Origin: JANYJJ01 sp038241115
GTDB lineage: Bacteria; Pseudomonadota; Gammaproteobacteria; Burkholderiales; Burkholderiaceae_C
Assembly: GCA_038241115.1 (NCBI GenBank)
Contig: JBBRGA010000135.1
Location: 1 to 9,348, forward strand
Length of the DNA: 9,348 bases
Reading direction: 5' to 3'
The position numbers and the translations under genes are program-made. The notes under the pieces were generated by a model. That model saw only the letters and a list, made by a program, of their open reading frames with translations, was not told the DNA's origin and did not search any database. Shown piece after piece: positions 1 through 6,232 of the stretch (positions are counted from its first letter, which is position 1; each line of letters opens with the position of its first letter).

Positions 1-629
1 TCGTAACTCTTGCTCATCTTTCGGCCGTCCAGGCCCGGCAGCAGCGCCATGCGCTCGTCGATATTGGCTTCGGGCAGAACAAAAAGGGCCTGGCCTGCGC
101 CAAACAAATGATTGAACCGCTGGGCCAAATCTCGCGCCATCTCGATGTGCTGAACCTGGTCTCGGCCCACGGGCACACGATGCGCGTTGAACATCAAGAT
201 GTCTGCCGCCATCAAGATGGGGTAACTGAACAAACCCATGTTGATGTTCGCGTCCATGTCCTCACCGGCGGCCAAATTGGCATCGCTCGCGGCCTTGTAA
301 GCGTGCGACCGGTTCATCATGCCTTTGGACGCCACGCAGGTCAGCAACCAGGTGAGCTCAGGAATTTCGACAATGTCACTCTGCCGGTAAAACGTGACGC
401 GTTCGGTGTCCAGCCCACAGGCCAGCCACATGGCCGCAATCTCCAGACGCGAGCGCTCGACGCGCGCCGGGTCGTCGCACTTCACCAGAGCGTGGTAGTC
501 GGCAAGAAAGAAAAAACTCTCCACTCCGCTTTCCAAACTGGCTTGAATCGCGGGCCGTATGGCGCCGACGTAATTGCCGAGATGGGGCGTGCCCGAAGTG
601 GTGATGCCGGTGAGAACGCGTTGAGTCAT
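1..629 (-). CDS. trpS: Tryptophanyl-tRNA synthetase, N-terminal part (3' end outside window)
   Basis: Charges tRNA-Trp with tryptophan using ATP, in the cytoplasm; a class I aminoacyl-tRNA synthetase. The minus-strand reading from the ATG at 629 gives about 209 residues starting MTQRVLTGITTSGTPHLGNY. The PHLGN stretch is the HIGH-type ATP-binding motif, and close to the left edge the KMSKS motif appears as GRKMSKSY, which in this family lies near residue 200. Other family stretches seen are FFFLADYHAL and YPILMAADILMF. The C-terminal tRNA-binding part is cut off by the window edge. The Shine-Dalgarno site is weak, but no better in-frame start is evident and the N-terminus aligns with the usual family start. 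It is divergent from the zrgA-like gene across about 145 bp. Confidence 0.96.
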   Translation of the reverse strand, partial: MTQRVLTGITTSGTPHLGNYVGAIRPAIQASLESGVESFFFLADYHALVKCDDPARVERSRLEIAAMWLACGLDTERVTFYRQSDIVEIPELTWLLTCVASKGMMNRSHAYKAASDANLAAGEDMDANINMGLFSYPILMAADILMFNAHRVPVGRDQVQHIEMARDLAQRFNHLFGAGQALFVLPEANIDERMALLPGLDGRKMSKSY

Positions 630-774
630 GGCGCTTTGCAAGCAGGTGAGGTGGGAAAAGTCCAGCGAAGAACCACGGGAAGGAAAAAACCACCGGGCAG
701 GATAGCTCGGGTGAATCTTGTTCTGTCGTGCGCATCGTCTATCGTTGACCATCAAACCTCCTCATGATTTCGCA

Positions 775-1392
775 ATGAAACACCTCAAAGTCCATTCGGA
801 GCGCTGCGACCTGGCAGCTGCTTTGCTGCTGCTCGTCGGTACTGTCTTCGCCGCTGGCAGCGCGTCAGCCAAACAAGGTGCGCATGTTCACGGCCTGATG
901 CGCATGGATGTGGCGCTGCAGGCACAAACCTTGACCGTGCAAATTGAGGCGCCGCTGGACACTGTGCTGGGCTTTGAGCACGCACCGCGCACCAGCGCCC
1001 AACGAAGCGCGGCCGACGCCTTGATCAAGCGGCTGAACGAAGACAAGACTTTGGTACGCCCGGCCACTGCTGCGATGTGCAGCCTGACCCAAACCACGGT
1101 CGATGCAGGGGCCTTGGTTCGTATGGACAACCCACCTGCGAACAAACCACCTGCCGACAAAGCGCCCACCGACAAGGCGCCCGTGAGCAAAAAAGACGAG
1201 GACGCTCACGCCAACATAAGCATCGCTTATGAATTCACTTGCGCGCAGGTTGACAAGCTGGACAGCATCACGCTGGGGCTGTTCGACGCGTTCAAGCGCT
1301 TGCAAAAAATTGAGGCGCAGGTGACCACGCCGCAGGGCCAGTCCAAACAGACGCCGACCCGCCCGCTGCCCGTGTTGAAGCTGAAGCGCTGA
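775..1392 (+). CDS. zrgA: ZrgA-family (DUF2796) periplasmic metal-uptake-associated protein
   Basis: A 205-residue secreted protein of the DUF2796/ZrgA family, whose Vibrio member belongs to a zinc-regulated transport cluster. Residues about 13-32 form a hydrophobic signal peptide ending GSASA, with likely cleavage before KQGAHVHG. The GAHVHG opening and the pair C102 (AMCSLT) and C156 (FTCAQ) followed by DSITLGLFDAFKRLQKIEAQ are typical. Members I know usually carry a histidine/aspartate-rich loop between the two cysteine regions. Here it is replaced by four pentapeptides of PPADK type (residues 120-139), leaving few histidines. The ATG at 775 was chosen over an upstream in-frame ATG at 718 because it places the signal peptide properly. 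It is first of four co-directional genes, and its stop overlaps the next start by one base (TGATG). Zinc specificity is inferred from the family; no clear Zur box is visible upstream. Confidence 0.85.
   Translation: MKHLKVHSERCDLAAALLLLVGTVFAAGSASAKQGAHVHGLMRMDVALQAQTLTVQIEAPLDTVLGFEHAPRTSAQRSAADALIKRLNEDKTLVRPATAAMCSLTQTTVDAGALVRMDNPPANKPPADKAPTDKAPVSKKDEDAHANISIAYEFTCAQVDKLDSITLGLFDAFKRLQKIEAQVTTPQGQSKQTPTRPLPVLKLKR
1132..1191 (+). repeat. Four tandem 15-bp units coding PPADK-type pentapeptides in the ZrgA-like gene
   Basis: Four consecutive imperfect 15-bp units encode PPANK, PPADK, APTDK and APVSK. They occupy the loop where ZrgA-family proteins normally carry a histidine-rich metal-binding stretch. 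The lysine/proline/aspartate composition suggests a flexible, extended linker. Confidence 0.85.
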
Positions 1393-2093
1393 TGGCCAGC
1401 GCGAGCACCGAGCCCGGGATGGGCACCACAGCCGCGCTTCTGCGCATCAACAAGCTGCGCTTTCGCTGGCCCGGTGCGCCAGCAGACTGCCTGGCGCTGG
1501 AGGCACTGGAATTGCAGCCGCGCGAAGCGGTGTTTTTGCGCGGCCCCAGCGGCTGCGGCAAGAGCACCTTGTTGTCTTTGATGGCCGGCGTGTTGAAAGC
1601 CGGTTCAGGCACGGTGTGTTTGATGGGCCACGACCTGAACGCGATGTCGGCCACGCGCCGCGACCGCCTTCGCGCCGACCACATCGGCTACGTGTTTCAG
1701 CAGTTCAATTTGTTGCCGTATTTGTCGGTGCTCGACAACGTCTTGTTGCCCTGCCGTTTTTCAAAACGCCGATTGATGCAGGCTGGTGGCAGCGCACGCG
1801 CCGCGCACGCCGCCGAGAGCTTGCTGTCGGCCATGGGCCTGGATGCGGCCTTCTGGCAGCGCAGCGCCACCGAACTGTCTGTGGGCCAGCAACAGCGCGT
1901 GGCGGCTGCCCGTGCGCTGATGGGCAAGCCCGAATTGGTGATCGCTGATGAGCCCACTTCGGCCTTGGACGAAGACCTGCGTTTGTCTTTCATGCGGGTG
2001 CTGTTGAAGGCTTGTTCTGACGCGGGCAGCACGCTGCTGTTCGTCAGCCACGATGCCCGGTTGGCACCGATGTTTCAACGGCAACTGGATTAG
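1392..2093 (+). CDS. ABC transporter ATP-binding protein, LolD/MacB type (Zrg-like cluster)
   Basis: A 233-residue ABC ATPase that would power the permease encoded next to it. All core motifs are intact: Walker A GPSGCGKST (residues 51-59), Q-loop VFQQFNLLPY (101-110), signature LSVGQQQRVAAARAL (162-176), Walker B LVIADEPTSALD (182-193) and the switch histidine H220 in LLFVSHD. The Q-loop and length fit the LolD/MacB/FtsE group, which pairs with FtsX-type permeases, rather than ZnuC-type importers. The ATG overlaps the stop of the preceding gene by one base, indicating translational coupling. A second in-frame ATG at residue 10 is possible, so the exact N-terminus is uncertain. The substrate cannot be read from the ATPase; a link to zinc or another metal is inferred from the neighbouring ZrgA-family gene. 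Confidence 0.93.
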   Translation: MASASTEPGMGTTAALLRINKLRFRWPGAPADCLALEALELQPREAVFLRGPSGCGKSTLLSLMAGVLKAGSGTVCLMGHDLNAMSATRRDRLRADHIGYVFQQFNLLPYLSVLDNVLLPCRFSKRRLMQAGGSARAAHAAESLLSAMGLDAAFWQRSATELSVGQQQRVAAARALMGKPELVIADEPTSALDEDLRLSFMRVLLKACSDAGSTLLFVSHDARLAPMFQRQLD

Positions 2094-2106
2094 CCGGTGC
2101 TGAACT

Positions 2107-2138
2107 CGGCAACGTCGGCAACGTCGGCAACGTCGGCA
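2107..2138 (+). repeat. 9-bp tandem repeat (CGGCAACGT, about 3.5 copies)
   Basis: Three perfect copies of CGGCAACGT (2107-2115, 2116-2124, 2125-2133) plus a partial fourth copy sit in the 89-bp gap between the ATPase stop and the permease start. The gap is non-coding: a TAG at 2171 closes the permease frame just upstream of its ATG. Such a repeat can change copy number by slipped-strand mispairing and would alter spacing or mRNA structure before the permease start. Confidence 0.85.
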
Positions 2139-2182
2139 GACGTGGCGAGCACGGCCACATCAAGAAAAAGTAGCGAGCTCGC

Positions 2183-3469
2183 ATGAGATCTCTGCTCACG
2201 CTGGCCGCGCGCAGCGCCTGGAACCGCCGTTTTGTGTTGTCGCTGGTGGCGCTGTCGATTGCCATGTCCACGCTGCTGCTGTTGGCCATTGAACGCATAC
2301 GCGTGGATGTGCGCGAGAGCTTTTCGCAGTCCATCTCGGGCACCGATTTGATCGTGGGCGCGCGCACCGGCTCGACCCAGCTGTTGCTGTATTCGGTGTT
2401 TCGCATGGGCAGTGCCACGAACAACATCCGCTGGCGCAGCGTTCAAGATGTGGCGGCACTCAGGGGCGTGGCGTGGACGGTGCCGATGTCGCTGGGCGAC
2501 TCGCACCGCGGCTTTGCGGTGCTGGCCACCACGCGCGGCTATTTCGAGCACTTTCGCTATGCCGACAAACAAGCGTTGGCGCTCGCGCAAGGCAAAGCGT
2601 TTGAGGGCGTGTTTGATGTGGTGCTGGGCTCAGAGGTGGCGCGCACTCTGGGTTATTCATTGGGCAGTCGCGTGGTGCTCAGCCACGGCGACGGTGCCAT
2701 GGTGGCCAACGACCACGCCGACAAGCCTTTCACGGTGGTGGGCATCTTGCGCGCCACCGGCACCCCGGTAGACCGGTCGCTGCACATCGGCCTGGACGGC
2801 ATGCAGGCCATTCACCTGGATTGGGTTGCGGGCGTGCGCTTGCCCACGCCACCACCCGTGCCGCTGCCCGGCGCGGCGGTGTCGGCCGACCAAATCAGTC
2901 AGCACGACCTCACGCCCAAAAGCGTGACCGCGCTGATGGTGGGATTAAAGAACCGGGCCGCGGTTTTCTCGGTTCAACGCGCCGTCGCTGACTACGCCGA
3001 CGAGCCGCTGATGGCCATCCTGCCCGGAGTGGCGCTGGACGAACTGTGGGCGGTGGTGGGCGTGGGCGAAAGCGCCTTGTTGCTGATGAGCGCGTTGGTG
3101 GCGCTGATCAGCTTGGCGGGCTTGATTGCAGTCATCCTGGCCGGCCTGAATGAGCGCCGCCGTGAGTTGGCCATCTTGCGAGCGGTGGGTGCCGGGCCAA
3201 AAACCGTGTTGCTGCTATTGGCTGCCGAAGGCGCCTGGGTGACCTTGTGCGGGGTGCTGCTGGGCCTGTTGACCTACCTTGTTTTGGTATGGGGTTTGGG
3301 CGACTGGACCGCGCAAAACTTTGGCGTGGCCTTGCAGCTGCAGCGCCCCTCTTCTACCGAATGCCTGCTGCTGGGCGGCGTGGTGCTGGCCGGCTGGTTG
3401 GCCAGTCTGGTACCGGGCTGGCGGGCCTACCGGCTGTCACTGATCGACGGTTTATCACCAAGGATTTGA
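2183..3469 (+). CDS. ABC transporter permease, FtsX/MacB type (Zrg-like cluster)
   Basis: A 428-residue inner-membrane protein forming the membrane part of the transporter with the ATPase encoded upstream. Four hydrophobic segments are seen: about 17-36, 297-321, 343-371 and 393-412. The long stretch between the first and second (about 40-290) is the periplasmic MacB-type domain, and the last three form the FtsX domain. The cytoplasmic coupling motif LNERRRELAILRAVGA (322-337) is highly characteristic. MacB/FtsX/LolC-type transporters generally move or extract substrates at the periplasmic face (mechanotransmission) rather than import through a channel, so how this one serves metal homeostasis is open. 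The start is fixed by an in-frame TAG at 2171, four codons before the ATG; the ribosome-binding site is weak. Three bases separate it from the DUF3299 gene. Confidence 0.92.
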   Translation: MRSLLTLAARSAWNRRFVLSLVALSIAMSTLLLLAIERIRVDVRESFSQSISGTDLIVGARTGSTQLLLYSVFRMGSATNNIRWRSVQDVAALRGVAWTVPMSLGDSHRGFAVLATTRGYFEHFRYADKQALALAQGKAFEGVFDVVLGSEVARTLGYSLGSRVVLSHGDGAMVANDHADKPFTVVGILRATGTPVDRSLHIGLDGMQAIHLDWVAGVRLPTPPPVPLPGAAVSADQISQHDLTPKSVTALMVGLKNRAAVFSVQRAVADYADEPLMAILPGVALDELWAVVGVGESALLLMSALVALISLAGLIAVILAGLNERRRELAILRAVGAGPKTVLLLLAAEGAWVTLCGVLLGLLTYLVLVWGLGDWTAQNFGVALQLQRPSSTECLLLGGVVLAGWLASLVPGWRAYRLSLIDGLSPRI

Positions 3470-3472
3470 ACC

Positions 3473-4147
3473 ATGCGACTCACAATTTTCGGTTCTCGAT
3501 TCCTGACGTTGACGTCGTCACGTGGCGTGACGCTGGCTTGCGCTTTGGGCTGCGCCATACCCACGGTGACGGGGGCGCAAGGCAGCGCCGTGCCAGCAGC
3601 GCCGCCCACACTCACGTCGACACCCACAGCCCCACCCTCCACCCCTGTCGCGCCTCCCGCCAAGTCGGATGCCGGCGCTTCGGAGTTCAAAGAAATCAAA
3701 TGGGAAGCGCTGGTGCCCAAAGACTGGGACCCGACCAAGCGTTTCAAAAGCATGAACCTCGGGATGCTCGACGACCGCGATCCACGCGTCGTGAAGGCCA
3801 TGCGTGAAATGCGTGAAACCTTTGACAACGCGCCCACCATCGGCGAGCTCGACGGCGCGTCGATCAAGCTGCCGGGTTATGTGGTGCCGCTGGAAGAAGT
3901 AAAAGGCGAGTTGAAGGAGTTTTTGTTGGTGCCGTACTTCGGCGCCTGCATCCACACCCCGCCGCCGCCGGCCAATCAAATCGTCCATGTGACGGTCACC
4001 AAGCCCTTGAAGGGCCTGCGCTCGATGGACACGGTGTGGGTCAGCGGCGTTTTGAAAACCGCACGCCAAGACTCCAGCATGGGCACGAGTGGCTACCGGA
4101 TGACAACCGTGGTGCTGGAACGGTATCTGGCGAACGAAAGGCGGTAG
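3473..4147 (+). CDS. Secreted DUF3299-family protein (Zrg-like cluster)
   Basis: A 224-residue protein with an N-terminal signal peptide (hydrophobic core about residues 19-33, likely cleavage around TGAQG), then a Pro/Thr/Ala-rich linker (about 41-64) and a DUF3299 domain (about 72-220). The hallmark VPYFGACIHTPPPPANQIV (residues 153-171) is present, as are IKLPGYVVPLE and the end segment SGYRMTTVVLE. The cysteine and histidine in GACIH are candidate metal ligands, an inference. DUF3299 proteins commonly co-occur with ZrgA-family proteins and a MacB-like ABC pair, as here. The biochemical role is unknown to me. A good Shine-Dalgarno site (AAGGA) lies eight bases before the ATG, and the gene starts three bases after the permease stop. 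It converges on gshA with only 33 bp between them and no clear intrinsic terminator. Confidence 0.9.
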   Translation: MRLTIFGSRFLTLTSSRGVTLACALGCAIPTVTGAQGSAVPAAPPTLTSTPTAPPSTPVAPPAKSDAGASEFKEIKWEALVPKDWDPTKRFKSMNLGMLDDRDPRVVKAMREMRETFDNAPTIGELDGASIKLPGYVVPLEEVKGELKEFLLVPYFGACIHTPPPPANQIVHVTVTKPLKGLRSMDTVWVSGVLKTARQDSSMGTSGYRMTTVVLERYLANERR

Positions 4148-4180
4148 AAGGCTCGGGCCAGAGGGGAAAGCTAAGAAGCC

Positions 4181-5746
4181 TCAGTTGCGCCCCGCAGGCC
4201 GCATGTCCGCCGTGCCCAAGCGCTCCACCGACAGGTAATGCACGCGGTAGTCCTCGAAGCTGAGCGTGTCGCTGGCCTCGATTTGTTTTTGCAGCTGCAC
4301 CGAGGCCTGGGTCATCGCCGCGAACTGCGCTTGCAGATCGGCCGACAGCGGCAGGTCCAGCAAATGCGCTTGGGTTTGTGCCGACTGCGCTCGCGTGAAG
4401 GCCACGTAAGAGCCGTCGAAGCTTGCCAGCATGGCAGCCAGCACACGCGCTGACGGGGTCCGGCTCGGGTCGGCCACGCGAGCTTGCGCCACGCCCAGCG
4501 CCTCGCGGTACGCGGAGCCACCATGCAAGCCGTCCAGCCGCTCGGCCAAGGGCGTCATGGCCTGCAGCAATTCGGCCGCCCAATCGGTCAGGCCGACAGT
4601 TGCTTCTCCCCGTTCCAGCTGCAAACCGGGCTCACGGCCACGCGCTGCCACGGCTTGTTGGTTGCGGCCCAAGGCGGCAATTTCAGCGGGCGTGTCAACG
4701 GCGCTTTCACTGAGCAGGCAGTGCAGCAAAAACATGTCGATAAAGCGCATGGCAGGCGCCGCAATGCCCACCGGCTCGAACGGGTCGAGGTCCATGCAGC
4801 GCACTTCCACGTACTCGACGCCGCGCTCGCGCAGCGCATGCAAAGGCCGCTCGCCGGAGCGAATCACACGCTTGGGGCGGATGGTTCCGTAGAACTCGTT
4901 TTCAATTTGCAGCAAGCTGGTGGCCAGCTGGTTGTAGTCACCACCCGGGTTGCGCACACCCACGGCTTCGTACGCCGGATAGGGCTGCGTGAGCGCTTCT
5001 TGCAGCGACGCCGCGTAGCCTTCCAGGCTGTTGTAGCTGACCGACAGCGACGCCTGCGCATCGCTTTGGTAGCCCAGACGGCCCATGCGCAGTGACGTCG
5101 CGTGCGGCAAGTACAGCGTCTTGCCTTTGAGCGTTTGCAAGCCGTGGTCGCGTCCTTCTACAAAGCTCGAACACAACGCCGGTGAGGCACCAAACAGATA
5201 CAGCAACAAAAACGAGTGGCGCCGGAAGTTGCGGATCAGTCCGAAATAGGCCTCGGTGGATATGCCCGGCATCGACCAGTTGTAGTGAATGCCCGAGATG
5301 GTTTGCATGCGCCGGCCGTAGCGGTGTCCCAGGCCCATGCGGTAGACACTTTTTGCGCGGCCCACATTCGACGAACCGTAGCGGCCCAGCGGAATTGTCT
5401 CGTCGGTGGGCAGCCCGCAGGGCATGCTGGAGACCCACAGCATCTCATTGCCCAAGTCTTTCAAGGCGCGGTAGGTGAACTGATGGATTTGCGTGAGCTC
5501 GTCCAAGCAAGCCTGCGCCGTGCCGTGAACGCCGGTGACGAATTCGAGCTGAGACTCACAAAAATCGGTGGTGATGTGCGGGTGCGTGAGCGCCGAGCCG
5601 AGCGCGGCGGGGTGCGGCGTGAAAGCCAGCGCGCCGTCCGGTTGCGAACGCAAACTTTCTTTCTCAACGCCCCGACCCATGGCGCGCAATCGAACGTCAG
5701 AAACGGCCTCTAGCGGAGTGTCGGGCTGGCTGGTCAGACCGCTCAT
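4181..5746 (-). CDS. gshA: Glutamate-cysteine ligase, E. coli (type 1) class
   Basis: Catalyses ATP-dependent joining of glutamate and cysteine to gamma-glutamylcysteine, the first step of glutathione synthesis, in the cytoplasm. The 521 residues match the family length (E. coli GshA about 518). Recognisable stretches include RGVEKESLR (residues 25-33) and ITTDFCESQLEFVTG (58-72), both rich in the acidic residues that bind metal and substrate. Others are SSMPCGLP, GIHYNWSMP and VEYVEVRCMDLDPFEP. The frame stays open far upstream, but the ATG at 5746 is preceded by a strong AGGAG at about seven bases and the protein begins there as in the family, so the longer reading is rejected. It is transcribed divergently from arsR-arsH across 144 bp. 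Many betaproteobacteria use a different GshA class, so this copy may be additional or acquired; that is not decidable from this window. Confidence 0.95.
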   Translation of the reverse strand: MSGLTSQPDTPLEAVSDVRLRAMGRGVEKESLRSQPDGALAFTPHPAALGSALTHPHITTDFCESQLEFVTGVHGTAQACLDELTQIHQFTYRALKDLGNEMLWVSSMPCGLPTDETIPLGRYGSSNVGRAKSVYRMGLGHRYGRRMQTISGIHYNWSMPGISTEAYFGLIRNFRRHSFLLLYLFGASPALCSSFVEGRDHGLQTLKGKTLYLPHATSLRMGRLGYQSDAQASLSVSYNSLEGYAASLQEALTQPYPAYEAVGVRNPGGDYNQLATSLLQIENEFYGTIRPKRVIRSGERPLHALRERGVEYVEVRCMDLDPFEPVGIAAPAMRFIDMFLLHCLLSESAVDTPAEIAALGRNQQAVAARGREPGLQLERGEATVGLTDWAAELLQAMTPLAERLDGLHGGSAYREALGVAQARVADPSRTPSARVLAAMLASFDGSYVAFTRAQSAQTQAHLLDLPLSADLQAQFAAMTQASVQLQKQIEASDTLSFEDYRVHYLSVERLGTADMRPAGRN

Positions 5747-5798
5747 GCGGTTCTCCTGGAACTTGATCGAAACGCACGGTAGCAGAGGCCAGTGACGC

Positions 5799-5836
5799 CC
5801 GCCCGCTGCGCAGGCGATGGGCCTACTCGCGGGCGG
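5799..5836 (-). promoter_or_regulatory. GC-rich hairpin in the presumed gshA leader
   Basis: A perfect 8-bp inverted repeat (CCGCCCGC at 5799-5806, GCGGGCGG at 5829-5836) encloses a smaller AGGC-GATGG-GCCT hairpin at 5812-5824. It lies 53-90 nt upstream of the gshA start codon, inside any gshA transcript that starts in the AT-rich zone near arsR. No T-run follows it on the minus strand, so it is not a standard terminator. It may affect leader stability, or be chance in GC-rich DNA. Confidence 0.4.
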
Positions 5837-5855
5837 CTCGCGACAGCCACAAAAT

Positions 5856-5884
5856 TTGACTTTTTTATATGCTTCCATTAACGT
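5856..5884 (+). promoter_or_regulatory. Candidate arsR-arsH promoter
   Basis: A TTGACT -35-like hexamer (5856-5861), a 17-bp spacer and a TAACGT -10-like hexamer (5879-5884) lie just before arsR in a distinctly AT-rich pocket. The -10 keeps only the most conserved TA and final T. The implied transcription start would be at about 5890-5892, on the arsR ATG itself, so the mRNA could be leaderless; no Shine-Dalgarno sequence precedes the ATG. Confidence 0.5.
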
Positions 5885-5897
5885 TGAATTATGGAAG
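5872..5897. promoter_or_regulatory. Candidate ArsR operator: CTTCCAT-N12-ATGGAAG
   Basis: Perfect 7-bp inverted arms at 5872-5878 and 5891-5897 flank 12 bases, with partial extra symmetry inside (AACGTT palindrome at 5880-5885). The right arm includes the arsR start codon, and the element covers the predicted -10. ArsR-family repressors are dimers that bind inverted repeats overlapping their own promoter, so autoregulation through this site is the natural reading. It has not been matched to a known operator. Confidence 0.5.
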
Positions 5898-6232
5898 AAA
5901 AAGACGTGGTCAAGTCGCTCGCCGCCATCGCGCAGGTCACTCGCCTGCGCGTATTTCGCACCCTGATCGTGGCCGGGCCGTCTGGCCTCACGCCAGGCGC
6001 ACTGGGCGACGAGCTGGGCTTGGCTGCCACCACGCTTTCGTTTCACTTGAAAGAGCTCACCCATGCTGGCCTGGTGTCGCAAGAACGCGACGGCCGCCAC
6101 CTGATTTACCGGGCGGTGTACGAACAGATGAATGCCGTGCTGGACTACCTCACCGCGCATTGCTGTGGCGGCCAGCCCTGCGAGGTGGCTCCTGTTCTGA
6201 ATGCCCCGGCGCGCCGCGCGCCCAAGCCATGA
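5891..6232 (+). CDS. arsR: ArsR-family arsenic-responsive repressor with C-terminal cysteine sensor
   Basis: A 113-residue winged-helix repressor expected to sit on the arsR promoter and release on binding As(III). The recognition helix and wing region reads TTLSFHLKELTHAGLVSQERDGRHLIYR (about residues 47-74), typical of ArsR/SmtB. The classic ELCVCDL cysteine pair of plasmid R773-type ArsR is absent from this region. Instead cysteines 91, 92 and 97 form CCGGQPC near the C-terminus, resembling the site described for Acidithiobacillus ferrooxidans ArsR, which uses an adjacent cysteine pair plus a third nearby. The sensor assignment is therefore inferred by analogy. The ATG at 5891 lacks a Shine-Dalgarno site. 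The stop overlaps the arsH start by four bases (ATGA), so the two genes are translationally coupled. Confidence 0.92.
   Translation: MEEKDVVKSLAAIAQVTRLRVFRTLIVAGPSGLTPGALGDELGLAATTLSFHLKELTHAGLVSQERDGRHLIYRAVYEQMNAVLDYLTAHCCGGQPCEVAPVLNAPARRAPKP

Noticed and set aside
108..767. Long plus-strand open frame across trpS
   Set aside because: It is antisense to a clearly recognisable trpS with PHLGN and KMSKS motifs, and its translation resembles no protein family.
630..774. Zur box or strong promoter upstream of the zrgA-like gene
   Set aside because: No AT-rich palindrome of Zur type is seen, and the TTGTTC/TATCGT and TTGACC elements are too weak or wrongly spaced to annotate.
4148..4180. Terminator between the DUF3299 gene and gshA
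   Set aside because: Only a 5-bp pairing (AGGCT/AGCCT) with a long loop and no T-run is visible.
5869..6228. Longer plus-strand reading of the arsH frame
   Set aside because: It overlaps all of arsR in another frame; the ATGA overlap start gives normal ArsH length and N-terminus.
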